Assembly (NCBI GenBank): GCA_937973555.1
Contig: CALJKL010000046.1
Coordinates: 1-64,000 of the forward strand
Direction: 5' to 3'
DNA from: an uncultured Flavobacteriales bacterium
GTDB lineage: Bacteria > Bacteroidota > Bacteroidia > Flavobacteriales > Weeksellaceae
DNA length: 64,000 nt
Shown here piece by piece: positions 33,729 to 41,584 of the stretch. Made by a program: the position numbers and the translations under genes. Position 1 is the stretch's first letter. Every line of letters begins with the position of its first letter. The notes below the pieces were generated by a model, which was not told the DNA's origin, searched no databases, and worked only from the letters and a program-made list of their open reading frames with translations.

Positions 33729-34634
33729 TTAGGCTCGGGAAACATCTTTGGTATATTTATCCAAAATTCCATTGACAAAAATCTGACTTCTATCCGTAGC
33801 GAAAACTTTGGAAACCTCAATGTATTCGTTGATGATAACTTTTGACGGTGTTAATGGAAAATGGTCTAGCTCAGTCAAAGCAGAAACTAAAATCACCTTA
33901 TCCATCAAGGAAATACGTTCCAAATCCCAGTTTTCCAATCTTTCTTCAATTTTTTTCTCGGTATTTTCCCAGTTCACAATGCTTTGGAACAACAGTTTTT
34001 TTGCAAAATCTCTGTCGTCTTGGTCTTTAATGGTTTTAATTAAAGTATGCGAAGGCTGATTTTCTTTCATGTATCCAATGGTTTTCTGCACCATAGAATT
34101 GGCAATATGAAAATCATCTGCCCAGGACATTTCCATCTCTTCTACACGATCATGAAAATCTTCGTTTTCTGCCAAATATCTTAGGAAAAGTTTTCCTACA
34201 AATTTTTGGTCGTCTTCAAAAGAAAGGGTTTCATCTTCCATGTAATCTTGGTAACGCTTTCCGGCAATAATACGCTGAAAGGTTTTCACCAAAAGGTCAT
34301 CATGGAGTTCCCATCTTAGATTTTTATGTTTTGAGGTAAAGGCAATTCGCTCATCATTATTGTCCAGTTGCAAAAGCACTTGGTTGTTCACGAATTTAAG
34401 GTTAGGATTAAGGTCTTTTTCGGTTTTAATGTACTTGTTTTTGGCAATTTCAATTTGGTTTTCTGCCAAATCTTTCAGAGCCACCAAAAAATTGAGTTCA
34501 TAAATGTACAGATGATAGATTTTCTCAATCTCTGTAAACATATTTTTCTCCAACACATCAGTCTTTATGGGATTCTGATGATAAGAATAGAGCGTCTGCA
34601 CTACTTTTTCACGGATTTGTCTTCTTCCTAACAT
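33729..34634 (-). CDS. nusB: Transcription antitermination factor NusB (long Bacteroidota form)
   Basis: Binds boxA RNA with NusE in rRNA antitermination. At 301 residues it is about twice the size of E. coli NusB. The C-terminal third holds the recognisable NusB core (LLFQSIVNWENTEKKIEERLENW, LMDKVILVSALTEL, INEYIEVSKVFATDRSQIFVNGILDKY). The N-terminus starts LGRRQIREKVVQTLYSYHQN, also NusB-like, with a long helical insert between. ATG 34634 is preferred to the TTG two codons upstream. It faces the ABC exporter gene across a shared 134-bp promoter region. Confidence 0.92.
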   Translation of the reverse strand: MLGRRQIREKVVQTLYSYHQNPIKTDVLEKNMFTEIEKIYHLYIYELNFLVALKDLAENQIEIAKNKYIKTEKDLNPNLKFVNNQVLLQLDNNDERIAFTSKHKNLRWELHDDLLVKTFQRIIAGKRYQDYMEDETLSFEDDQKFVGKLFLRYLAENEDFHDRVEEMEMSWADDFHIANSMVQKTIGYMKENQPSHTLIKTIKDQDDRDFAKKLLFQSIVNWENTEKKIEERLENWDLERISLMDKVILVSALTELDHFPLTPSKVIINEYIEVSKVFATDRSQIFVNGILDKYTKDVSRA

Positions 34635-34660
34635 TATCAAAGAACTTTTATAAGATGCTG

Positions 34661-34668
34661 CAAAGATA
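34661..34668 (-). promoter_or_regulatory. Predicted -7 element of nusB-DUF1573-yajC
   Basis: TATCTTTG on the minus strand matches TAnnTTTG, 27-34 bp upstream of the nusB ATG. Confidence 0.6.
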
Positions 34669-34698
34669 ATATTTTTTTTGCTTTTAGCATAAGGCTTA

Positions 34699-34728
34699 TT
34701 GCAGATGGCCGTTAATTGATTATTTTTG
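34699..34728 (+). promoter_or_regulatory. Predicted promoter of the ABC exporter gene
   Basis: TTG (34699-34701), a 19-nt spacer and TATTTTTG (34721-34728) match the -33/-7 pattern, 41 bp before the start codon. Confidence 0.65.
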
Positions 34729-34768
34729 TATCGAAATTTAGCCTAGCAAACCGCAGAACGCATTATAT

Positions 34769-36439
34769 ATGAATTCACTCAAAACACTTAATCCGTATTT
34801 TTGGAAACACAGAACACTTTTGTTTTGGGGACTTCTGTTTATTATTGCTTCTAATTTTTTTGCGATTTACCAGATACAGTACGTAGGAAAAACGGTAGAT
34901 GTCATCAAAACTGTTTTGGAAAACAAAAAGGTAGACCGCTACATGTTTCTAGAATCTATCCTCATTAACGGAAGCGTTATTGTAGGCTTTTCTTTATTGG
35001 CAGGCTTCTTCACCTTCATGATGAGACAAACCATCATTGTTGCCTCCAGAAGGATAGAATATGAACTTAAAAACAAGATATACAAACATTACCAAGAACT
35101 GTCTTTAACTACCTACAAAAAGACCACCGTGGGAGATCTTATGAACCGTCTTTCCGAGGATGTGGTAGCCATAAGGATGTATCTAGGGCCTGGGGTGATG
35201 TATATCGTAAATTTATTGGTATTGTTGATCATTACGAGCATCTACATGTTCAAAACCGATGTAGAAATGACGGTTTGGACTTTGGTGCCGCTTCCCATTC
35301 TGTCTTATTTGATTTACAAGGTAAGTTCTGTCATCAACCGAAAATCCAAGATCATGCAGAAAAGCCAATCGGCGATTTCAACTTTCGTGCAAGACAGTTT
35401 TTCGGGCATAAGGGTGATCAAATTCTTTAACAAAGAAAAATACATCGAAAAAAATTACGGCGACAAGGTGAAGGACTACCAAGACAAAGCCTTAGATTTG
35501 GCCAGAACGGAAGCCTATTTCTTTACCATCATCATCTTCGTTATTGGGATAGTTACTGTGGCAATGCTCTATATTTGGGGTGAAAAATACATCGCCGGAC
35601 ATCTTAGCGTAGGCAAGTTTGTAGATTTTTTCATGTATGTCAATAAACTGATTTTCCCTTTCTCGATGGTAGGTTGGGTTTCATCGGTAAACCAAAGGGC
35701 AGCGGCCTCTATGACAAGGGTAAATGAATTTTTGGATACCCAATCAGAAATCGTTAATAAAAACTTCGAAACTTATCCTATCAAAGGCGATATAGAATTT
35801 CGCAATGTTTCTTATACTTATCCCAATACAGGCATCAAGGCTTTGGAGAATCTCAGTTTCAAATTAGAAGCCGGAAAATCTATGGCGATTATGGGTAAAA
35901 CAGGAAGCGGAAAATCTACCATTGCCCTTCTTCTTTGCCGATTGATAGATCCTGATGAAGGCGAAATCCTCATCGATGGAAAAAACTTGAAAGACCATAA
36001 TTTGGAACTTTATAGAAATCATATCGGATATATCCCTCAAGAAAGTTATCTTTTTTCGGATACCATAGAAAACAATATTGGCTTTGCAATTGACAACCCA
36101 ACGCTTGATTTGGTGAAAGAATATGCAAAAAAAGCAGACGTGGATAAGAATATTGTAGAATTTAAAGATCAATACCAAACCATGGTAGGCGAACGCGGCG
36201 TAATGCTCTCAGGAGGCCAAAAACAAAGGATTTGTATTGCAAGAGCCCTTATCAAAAAGCCGGAAATTCTCATTTTTGACGATTCACTTTCTGCATTGGA
36301 TACCGAGACTGAAGAGAACATTCTTCAGAATATAGAAAACGATCTTAGAGCCTGTACTTCTATTATCATAACCCACAGAGAATCAAGCGCAAAAAGAGCT
36401 GATTTCATTCTCCATCAGACAGAAGCAGAAGTAGTTTAA
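34769..36439 (+). CDS. ABC-type exporter, fused permease and ATPase
   Basis: A 556-residue half-transporter of the MdlA/MsbA type. Six predicted membrane helices (about 15-310) are followed by an ATPase domain with Walker A GKTGSGKST (about 376-384), signature LSGGQKQR (about 480) and Walker B LIFDDSLSALD. In Walker B the usual catalytic glutamate is aspartate (DD rather than DE), a change known in degenerate sites of heterodimeric exporters. No obvious partner half lies next door, so it may form a homodimer or pair with a distant gene. Substrate unknown. Confidence 0.9.
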   Translation: MNSLKTLNPYFWKHRTLLFWGLLFIIASNFFAIYQIQYVGKTVDVIKTVLENKKVDRYMFLESILINGSVIVGFSLLAGFFTFMMRQTIIVASRRIEYELKNKIYKHYQELSLTTYKKTTVGDLMNRLSEDVVAIRMYLGPGVMYIVNLLVLLIITSIYMFKTDVEMTVWTLVPLPILSYLIYKVSSVINRKSKIMQKSQSAISTFVQDSFSGIRVIKFFNKEKYIEKNYGDKVKDYQDKALDLARTEAYFFTIIIFVIGIVTVAMLYIWGEKYIAGHLSVGKFVDFFMYVNKLIFPFSMVGWVSSVNQRAAASMTRVNEFLDTQSEIVNKNFETYPIKGDIEFRNVSYTYPNTGIKALENLSFKLEAGKSMAIMGKTGSGKSTIALLLCRLIDPDEGEILIDGKNLKDHNLELYRNHIGYIPQESYLFSDTIENNIGFAIDNPTLDLVKEYAKKADVDKNIVEFKDQYQTMVGERGVMLSGGQKQRICIARALIKKPEILIFDDSLSALDTETEENILQNIENDLRACTSIIITHRESSAKRADFILHQTEAEVV

Positions 36440-36502
36440 ATACAAAATTTCTGGCATATTTTTCAAAATTATACACAAAAAAGCAAATTTTTGAAAATTA
36501 AT

Positions 36503-36532
36503 TTTGCAATTCAAAGAATTCTTTTATATTTG
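36503..36532 (+). promoter_or_regulatory. Predicted promoter of the PUR-family gene
   Basis: TTTG (36503-36506), an 18-nt spacer and TATATTTG (36525-36532), a full match to the -33/-7 pattern, 30 bp before the ATG. Confidence 0.75.
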
Positions 36533-36562
36533 TTTCAAATGATTTCTTAAAAATAAGTAACA

Positions 36563-36898
36563 ATGAGTGATTACAAGGAGAGAAACGAAAATGAAATTTT
36601 CACCAAAGTTTTGAAGGCCGGAAGAAGAACTTATTTCTTTGATGTGCGCGAGACAAAAGCAGGAGACTATTATCTTACCATTACTGAGAGTAAAAAGAAT
36701 TTTGGGGATAATGGAGTAGCAACTTTCGAAAAACACAAAATCTATCTTTATAAAGAAGATTTTAATAGTTTTAAAGAAATGTTTGATGAATCTACAGATT
36801 TTATTATTTCCCAAAAAGGAGAAGATGTAATATCCGAAAAACATGATAAGGACTATAAGTCTAGATCATATACGATAGAATCTGACGACGAAGTATAA
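36563..36898 (+). CDS. PUR-family (DUF3276) DNA/RNA-binding protein
   Basis: A 111-residue protein of the DUF3276/PUR-alpha-like family, common and abundant in Bacteroidota. The motifs FTKVLKAGRRTYFFDVRETKAGDYYLTITES and HKIYLYKEDFNSFKEMF form the single PUR repeat; a disordered acidic tail follows. Family members bind single-stranded nucleic acid. The exact target in bacteria is not established. Strong promoter and terminator fit high expression. Confidence 0.9.
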   Translation: MSDYKERNENEIFTKVLKAGRRTYFFDVRETKAGDYYLTITESKKNFGDNGVATFEKHKIYLYKEDFNSFKEMFDESTDFIISQKGEDVISEKHDKDYKSRSYTIESDDEV

Positions 36899-36901
36899 AA
36901 T

Positions 36902-36934
36902 AAAAAAGCATTCACTAATTGCGAATGCTTTTTT
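36902..36934. terminator. Bidirectional terminator after the PUR-family gene
   Basis: AAAAAAGCATTC pairs with GAATGCTTTTTT around a 9-nt loop, between convergent genes. Confidence 0.85.
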
Positions 36935-36948
36935 ATTTTTTTTATTTT

Positions 36949-37467
36949 CTATTTTTTTATCGGATCACTGGTAAACCTCATCGTTATAGTAAGGTTAGTA
37001 TCATTGTTAGCCTTATTTTTCAGAACATATACTGTTCTTGCTTTCACAGATCCTGTTTTCACTATTTCGTCTAATTCTTTAGACATATCTGGATCTAGAT
37101 TGATGGTTTTTCCAAGATTATCCCCAATATCGGTTCTTTCGGCAACTAAAACCTCATTGGTGTTATTTCCAGAAAGGTAAATTTTGATGGATTTAAAAAT
37201 TCCCAAATCTGGGTTAACACTTTTGCTAGAAGCAGTTGCTTTGGCGCTTATTACTCTAATATTCTTCACCATATCTGTTCCTGCTCCTATATATTGAGCA
37301 AAACTCGTTGCGGAAGAGGTAGTAGAATATTCTTCACTTGCAGAACTTCCAGAAGAAACCAAAACACTGGTAGTATAAGGAACCGTATTTTGTACAATGC
37401 TTTGCACAGTGCCACAACTAGTAACGGTAATAGCTGCAACAACTGCTGATAAATATAAATTTTTCAT
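36949..37467 (-). CDS. Predicted lipoprotein of unknown function
   Basis: A 172-residue protein with a lipoprotein signal peptide (lipobox TVTSC, Cys about 18), a Ser/Thr-rich stretch (about 33-57) and one mixed alpha/beta domain (about 68-170, for example IFKSIKIYLSGNNTNEVLVAE and RTVYVLKNKANNDTNLTITM). I do not recognise the family. It is a single gene between the PUR terminator and the DUF4153-type gene. The polar Ser/Thr-rich linker suggests an outer-membrane-anchored domain on a flexible stalk. Confidence 0.65.
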   Translation of the reverse strand: MKNLYLSAVVAAITVTSCGTVQSIVQNTVPYTTSVLVSSGSSASEEYSTTSSATSFAQYIGAGTDMVKNIRVISAKATASSKSVNPDLGIFKSIKIYLSGNNTNEVLVAERTDIGDNLGKTINLDPDMSKELDEIVKTGSVKARTVYVLKNKANNDTNLTITMRFTSDPIKK

Positions 37468-37578
37468 AAATATAATTTTATTTTTTTCTATTTGTCTTCA
37501 AAAATTATCTCCAAAATTTTTTATCAAATTTACGGAAAAAACTTTTGTAACTACTTCTATAACTGATTTATGTTAAAT

Positions 37579-38970
37579 TTATTTGTTCTCTGGCAAATTT
37601 AATGTTTCGTAATATAAATTTTTAGAAAGAAAACTTGCTTTATCATTGTATTCTTTATTGTGATTAATCCTATTCTTAATTTCTAATGGAAATTTTTCAT
37701 TTAAGATTCTATCATTGTAGTTTAATGAACACAAAAATTTGAAATCTCCTTTGTGATTAGTGATATTGTAATAAGTAGCCAAATTCCCCCAATTGATAAA
37801 ACTGCACACCAGTACAGTTCCATAAAAGTACCATATCATTTGGTTAAAAATATAGGCATTAGTTTTTTGCTGCTTAATTTTGATAAAAGTGAACATAAGC
37901 CCTATTATACTCAAAATCAGAAAAGCATACACGCCCAATCTTTTATAGGTTAGTCCAAGATTAATTATGTATTCGGTATTTTTGGCAAAGGCAGAAAGTA
38001 TCATGACGGCATTTAACAAAACCCAAATTTTAGCCAATACTTTAAGCATTCCCGCTTTTTTATCAAAATTGAAACTTCCTTTAAAATAAAACATCACTAC
38101 CAATACCGCCATTACAATGCTTACAATTACCGCACCTACCCTTTCGTGGGTTTCTTCAGCCAGCTGATTGGCGGTTTTGGGAAGCTCTATAAACTGTTCA
38201 TAATTAAAGGTAATGATAAAAAACACCAACAAAACATTCAGCATCAAAAATGAAATTACGCCGCTTGTTCTTTCTGAGTCCAAATCAAGGAAAGAATAGG
38301 TTGGCTTTTCTTTTCTCTCTTCCTGCAGGAAATCATTTTTCAGGAAATGATTTTGTTTATAAATAAACTTTTCCACGGCATAATTCCAAAAATTGAAAGA
38401 CAGAAAAAAACCTAAAATACTTAAGACTATAATCTCCCAAATATTGACATCTAACTTATATCCTGAAAAAAGAGCTGCGAAATGAGAACTGCCTTGGGCA
38501 TAAATACCAAAAAAAACCAAAAGTAAAATCCCGGGTATGATTACCATTGCCATTATTTTTTGCCAAAAACCTTCAGATCTCTGTGTGGGCAACCATTTAT
38601 CAAACAGAAAGATTCTGTAAATAAAAGTGAGGAAATTAATGGCAAATACGGGAATGATAAATAAAGACTTCAACTCACTGTTTTTAGACTTAAATGCCAA
38701 TAAAAAAAGAGAGGTAAAAACTGCCAAAAATGATGCGAAGTCTCCATACCAAGCAAAAGCGATACTACTACAGATACTCGCCGCAAAAACAGCATAAAAG
38801 GTATTGGTTCTGTTTCTTGTTTGGGTGTTAAAAAAAGTAAGAATAGAAATGGTTACCCCAAGAATACCGAGATTAAGCCCCGGAGTTTCTTCATAAAAAA
38901 GAGCTACAAAAATAGCAGTAGTGAGAAAAATTAAATGGTGTGTCTTCATATTTTTCAATTTAAAATCCAT
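37579..38970 (-). CDS. DUF4153/DUF4173-type polytopic membrane protein
   Basis: A 463-residue inner-membrane protein with about ten or more hydrophobic helices. The C-terminal third (LGLTYKRLGVYAFLILSIIGLMFTFIKI) resembles the DUF4153/DUF4173 families, whose function is unknown. The start codon overlaps the stop of the upstream 95-residue membrane gene by one base, so the two are translationally coupled. A second ATG seven codons in is also possible. It belongs to a small cluster of membrane genes around a winged-helix regulator. Confidence 0.72.
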   Translation of the reverse strand: MDFKLKNMKTHHLIFLTTAIFVALFYEETPGLNLGILGVTISILTFFNTQTRNRTNTFYAVFAASICSSIAFAWYGDFASFLAVFTSLFLLAFKSKNSELKSLFIIPVFAINFLTFIYRIFLFDKWLPTQRSEGFWQKIMAMVIIPGILLLVFFGIYAQGSSHFAALFSGYKLDVNIWEIIVLSILGFFLSFNFWNYAVEKFIYKQNHFLKNDFLQEERKEKPTYSFLDLDSERTSGVISFLMLNVLLVFFIITFNYEQFIELPKTANQLAEETHERVGAVIVSIVMAVLVVMFYFKGSFNFDKKAGMLKVLAKIWVLLNAVMILSAFAKNTEYIINLGLTYKRLGVYAFLILSIIGLMFTFIKIKQQKTNAYIFNQMIWYFYGTVLVCSFINWGNLATYYNITNHKGDFKFLCSLNYNDRILNEKFPLEIKNRINHNKEYNDKASFLSKNLYYETLNLPENK

Positions 38971-39257
38971 TAACTTCCTGCAAAAGGAGTCCCGAAAAGA
39001 CCTACGGCTAATTCTGCCCAGATAAGGAATAATACCAATAAGATAACAAGGACTAAAAACATTCTCTTTCCGTTTGTTTTTACTTTATTCAGCACCAAAT
39101 TCATAATAAATGCGGTGGAAAAAAGCAAAATTCCTGCAATTAAAAAATCAAAGTCAGACCAATTCACTTCTTGTGTAAATTTCATGGCGATAAAAGGAAT
39201 GGCTAATAATACTGCAGCCATACTATAGATGGCGATGCTTCTTTGTTTCTGTGTCAT
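38970..39257 (-). CDS. Small three-helix membrane protein, unknown function
   Basis: A 95-residue protein with three predicted membrane segments (about 10-27, 37-53, 66-88) and short basic loops (KVKTNGKR). No family recognised. It is the first gene after the operator-like promoter at 39279-39304 and overlaps the DUF4153-type gene by one base. Confidence 0.7.
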   Translation of the reverse strand: MTQKQRSIAIYSMAAVLLAIPFIAMKFTQEVNWSDFDFLIAGILLFSTAFIMNLVLNKVKTNGKRMFLVLVILLVLFLIWAELAVGLFGTPFAGS

Positions 39258-39278
39258 AATTTATTTTTTAATGTTAAT

Positions 39279-39304
39279 ATATAAAGAACTTTGAAATACA
39301 AAGT
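39279..39304 (-). promoter_or_regulatory. Operator-like repeat copy 1 over the promoter of the 95-residue membrane gene
   Basis: The palindrome ACTTTG-AAATA-CAAAGT (39288-39304) sits in a 26-bp segment that matches 40260-40285 at 24 of 26 positions. A weak -7 element (TTACTTTG on the minus strand, 39299-39306) overlaps it, so a bound protein would block transcription. Confidence 0.55.
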
Positions 39305-39326
39305 AAATTTTCAAAAAAATATAACT

Positions 39327-39617
39327 TTATTTTCCTAGTAGTTTTTCCAATGCCATTAAATGCTGCTCAAAGGCTTGTCGTCCTGAAATAGTAACTCGGT
39401 AAGAAGTTTTGGGTTTTTTGCCCACAAACTCTTTTTTCACTTCTATAAATCCTGCTTTTTCTAAGGAACTGCTGTGGCTGGCAAGGTTACCATCTGTCAC
39501 CTCCAGAAGCTGTTTCATTTCATTGAAATCTACCCAATCGTTCACCATCAGCACAGACATAATACCCAGCCTTACACGACTTTCAAATTCTTTATTGAAC
39601 TGATTAATATTGAGCAT
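39327..39617 (-). CDS. Small winged-helix transcriptional regulator
   Basis: A 96-residue single-domain DNA-binding protein of the winged-helix type used by MarR/ArsR-like and HTH_34 families. The recognition region is DFNEMKQLLEVTDGNLASHSSSLEKAGFIEVKKEF, followed by the wing and a C-terminal helix. No metal-binding cysteines are present, so it is not a typical ArsR metal sensor. It is 26 bp downstream of the 205-residue membrane gene and upstream of an operator-like site. In related genomes such regulators lie beside membrane genes of unknown role. Confidence 0.85.
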   Translation of the reverse strand: MLNINQFNKEFESRVRLGIMSVLMVNDWVDFNEMKQLLEVTDGNLASHSSSLEKAGFIEVKKEFVGKKPKTSYRVTISGRQAFEQHLMALEKLLGK

Positions 39618-39643
39618 GATTTTACTTCTAAATCCTACAAAGA

Positions 39644-40261
39644 TTACTTATACTTCTTATGCATAATCACTCCATATACAATATGCAAAACGCCAAAACC
39701 AATGGCCCAGAAAAACAATCCGTATCCTAAAAAGAATAGCGATGCAATGCCTAAGGTCATTTCGCATAATCCTAAATACTTTATGTCTGAAAAAGTATAA
39801 TTTCCGGCATTAAACAAAGCCAAACCATAGAACAATAAAGTAGCCGGCGCTAAAAACGCATGCAACCCATACCCCAAAAGGCTTATACAAAACAAACCAC
39901 CTACTGCCAAGGGAACCGTAAAATTGAAAAGAAGTTTTTTGGTAGTAGTATCCCAAATGCTCAAGTTATTTTTTCTGCTTTTTCTAATGGTAAAATAAGC
40001 CGCAAAAATAATCGCCATTATCATAATGACAAATGCTACCACCACCAATTGCAAAAGAATCTCTTTATCGTAAAATTTAATGGTTTTATCAAAATAATTG
40101 ATTCCGTTTTTCTGAAACAGAAAATAGACGTAAATAGAACCCGCTAAAGCGAACAAACCAGCAAAAACTCCTGATATCCCACTCAATGAGATAAATCTAG
40201 AGCTTTTCTCCATCATCTTGCGGATGTGTTGTAGGTCTTTTTGGTAATTATTGTCATCCAT
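39644..40261 (-). CDS. Five-to-six-helix membrane protein, unknown function
   Basis: A 205-residue membrane protein with about five or six hydrophobic helices after a polar N-terminal helix (NNYQKDLQHIRKMMEKSSRF). Start set at ATG 40261 (MDDNNYQKDLQ), 12 bp or so downstream of the predicted transcription start; the upstream TTG at 40282 lies within the -7 element and can be dismissed. It is co-transcribed with the winged-helix regulator. No function can be assigned. Confidence 0.72.
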   Translation of the reverse strand: MDDNNYQKDLQHIRKMMEKSSRFISLSGISGVFAGLFALAGSIYVYFLFQKNGINYFDKTIKFYDKEILLQLVVVAFVIMIMAIIFAAYFTIRKSRKNNLSIWDTTTKKLLFNFTVPLAVGGLFCISLLGYGLHAFLAPATLLFYGLALFNAGNYTFSDIKYLGLCEMTLGIASLFFLGYGLFFWAIGFGVLHIVYGVIMHKKYK

Positions 40262-40285
40262 ATAAAGCACTTTGAAATGCAAAGT
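40260..40285 (-). promoter_or_regulatory. Operator-like repeat copy 2 over the promoter of the membrane gene-regulator pair
   Basis: The palindrome ACTTTG-AAATG-CAAAGT (40269-40285) overlaps a full -7 element, TAACTTTG on the minus strand (40280-40287). The surrounding 26 bp match the copy at 39279-39304 at 24 positions. Confidence 0.55.
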
Positions 40286-40435
40286 TAAAAATAATTTCTA
40301 TTCCTCCAAATATTTTTTTGTTTTGCCTAAAATTTATCTTTTTTTGGCTGTAAAAACCACCATTTTATCTTTAAAAATTACCATAATTAGCATAATTTTC
40401 ATTTACTTTGCAGTCCAAATCTAAAAAAGTTAAGA

Positions 40436-41584
40436 ATGAAAATTGAAACTCTTCTGGCCAATGTTGCGCAACATTGTGGTCTAAACGACCCTTATGGGTC
40501 TACCCATATTCCTGTATACAGTACGGCCACTTTCGACATGAAGAGACAGAATGACAACGATGTTATTTACGACTATTCGCGTACCGATAACCCTACCCGT
40601 AATGCCCTGGAAAGCATTTTTGCAAAAGCAGAAAACGGTTATGGATGTGTCTGTGCCAACACCGGTATCGCCGCCATTTCCCTTTTGATAGAAACCATCC
40701 TGAAAACTGGTGATTCTATTTTGGTAGAAAGGGATTGCTATGGTGGCACCTACAGACTGCTCAATATTCTTTTAGAAAAAAATAATATTGCCACGGTTTA
40801 TGCAGATTTCACCAATGAACAAGAAGTGGAAACTGCCCTACAAAACAACCCTATAAAATTGATTCTTTGTGAATCTCCTACCAACCCAAGTCTTAAAGTA
40901 GTAGACTTAGAAGCCATTGGGAATTTAAGCAAAAAATACAATGTCCTTTTTGCGGTAGACAATAGCATGGCTACTTTTGCGGCCCAAAAACCCTTAGATT
41001 TTGGCGCAGATTTTTCGGTATTTTCTACCACCAAATTTGTTTCAGGACATGGCAGTGTAACGGCAGGAGCATTGGTTTCTAAAACCGAAGAATGGCATAC
41101 CAAGATGCACTATCATGCCAATGCCTATGGAAGAGCCCAAAGCCCTATGGATGTTTTCTTAACTACCTTAGGTTTGCCTACTTTGGTTTACAGAATGAAG
41201 GTTCAGGAAGAAAGCGCCATTACTATTGCAGAATTTTTGAAAACTGTTACTAAAATAAAAGAAGTAAAATTCCCGGCATTGAAGGATTTTGCTCAATATG
41301 AATTGGTAAAAAAACAAATGAAAGTAGTACCTGCGGTACTAACCATACAATTGGATTCTGAAGAAAGCGCCAATACCCTATTGGCCAAAACAAAACTTTT
41401 CGGGAAAAAGGTATCTTTCGGTACGGCAGATTCTAGGTTAGAAATCCCTGCGCAGATGAGCCACGCCACCAATTCTGAATCGTGCTTAGCGTCTAAAGGT
41501 ATAGACAACGCTACGGTAAGAATTTCGGTAGGATTAGAAAATACAGAAGATTTAATTCAAGATTTAACTCAGGCTTTACAATAA
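40436..41584 (+). CDS. Cystathionine gamma-synthase / O-acylhomoserine sulfhydrylase-type PLP enzyme
   Basis: A 382-residue fold-type I PLP enzyme of the Cys/Met metabolism family, which makes cystathionine or homocysteine from activated homoserine. Motifs: YDYSRTDNPTRNALE, CVCANTGIAAISLLIET, the PLP-aspartate region FAVDNSMATF and the Schiff-base lysine in FSTTKFVSGHGSVTAGALV (about 200). The C-terminus has RISVGLENTEDLIQDL. Sequence alone does not separate CGS (MetB), cystathionine lyase and sulfhydrylase (MetZ). It overlaps the next PLP gene by one base. Confidence 0.88.
   Translation: MKIETLLANVAQHCGLNDPYGSTHIPVYSTATFDMKRQNDNDVIYDYSRTDNPTRNALESIFAKAENGYGCVCANTGIAAISLLIETILKTGDSILVERDCYGGTYRLLNILLEKNNIATVYADFTNEQEVETALQNNPIKLILCESPTNPSLKVVDLEAIGNLSKKYNVLFAVDNSMATFAAQKPLDFGADFSVFSTTKFVSGHGSVTAGALVSKTEEWHTKMHYHANAYGRAQSPMDVFLTTLGLPTLVYRMKVQEESAITIAEFLKTVTKIKEVKFPALKDFAQYELVKKQMKVVPAVLTIQLDSEESANTLLAKTKLFGKKVSFGTADSRLEIPAQMSHATNSESCLASKGIDNATVRISVGLENTEDLIQDLTQALQ

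Noticed and set aside
40262..40282. TTG start at 40282 for the 205-residue membrane protein
   Set aside because: It lies within the predicted -7 element and the palindrome, so it would not be in the mRNA.
40286..40435. SAM or other riboswitch upstream of the PLP transsulfuration genes
   Set aside because: The 150-bp AT-rich gap has a -7-like TTACTTTG about 25 bp before the ATG, leaving no room for a riboswitch in the leader; no conserved riboswitch core is visible.
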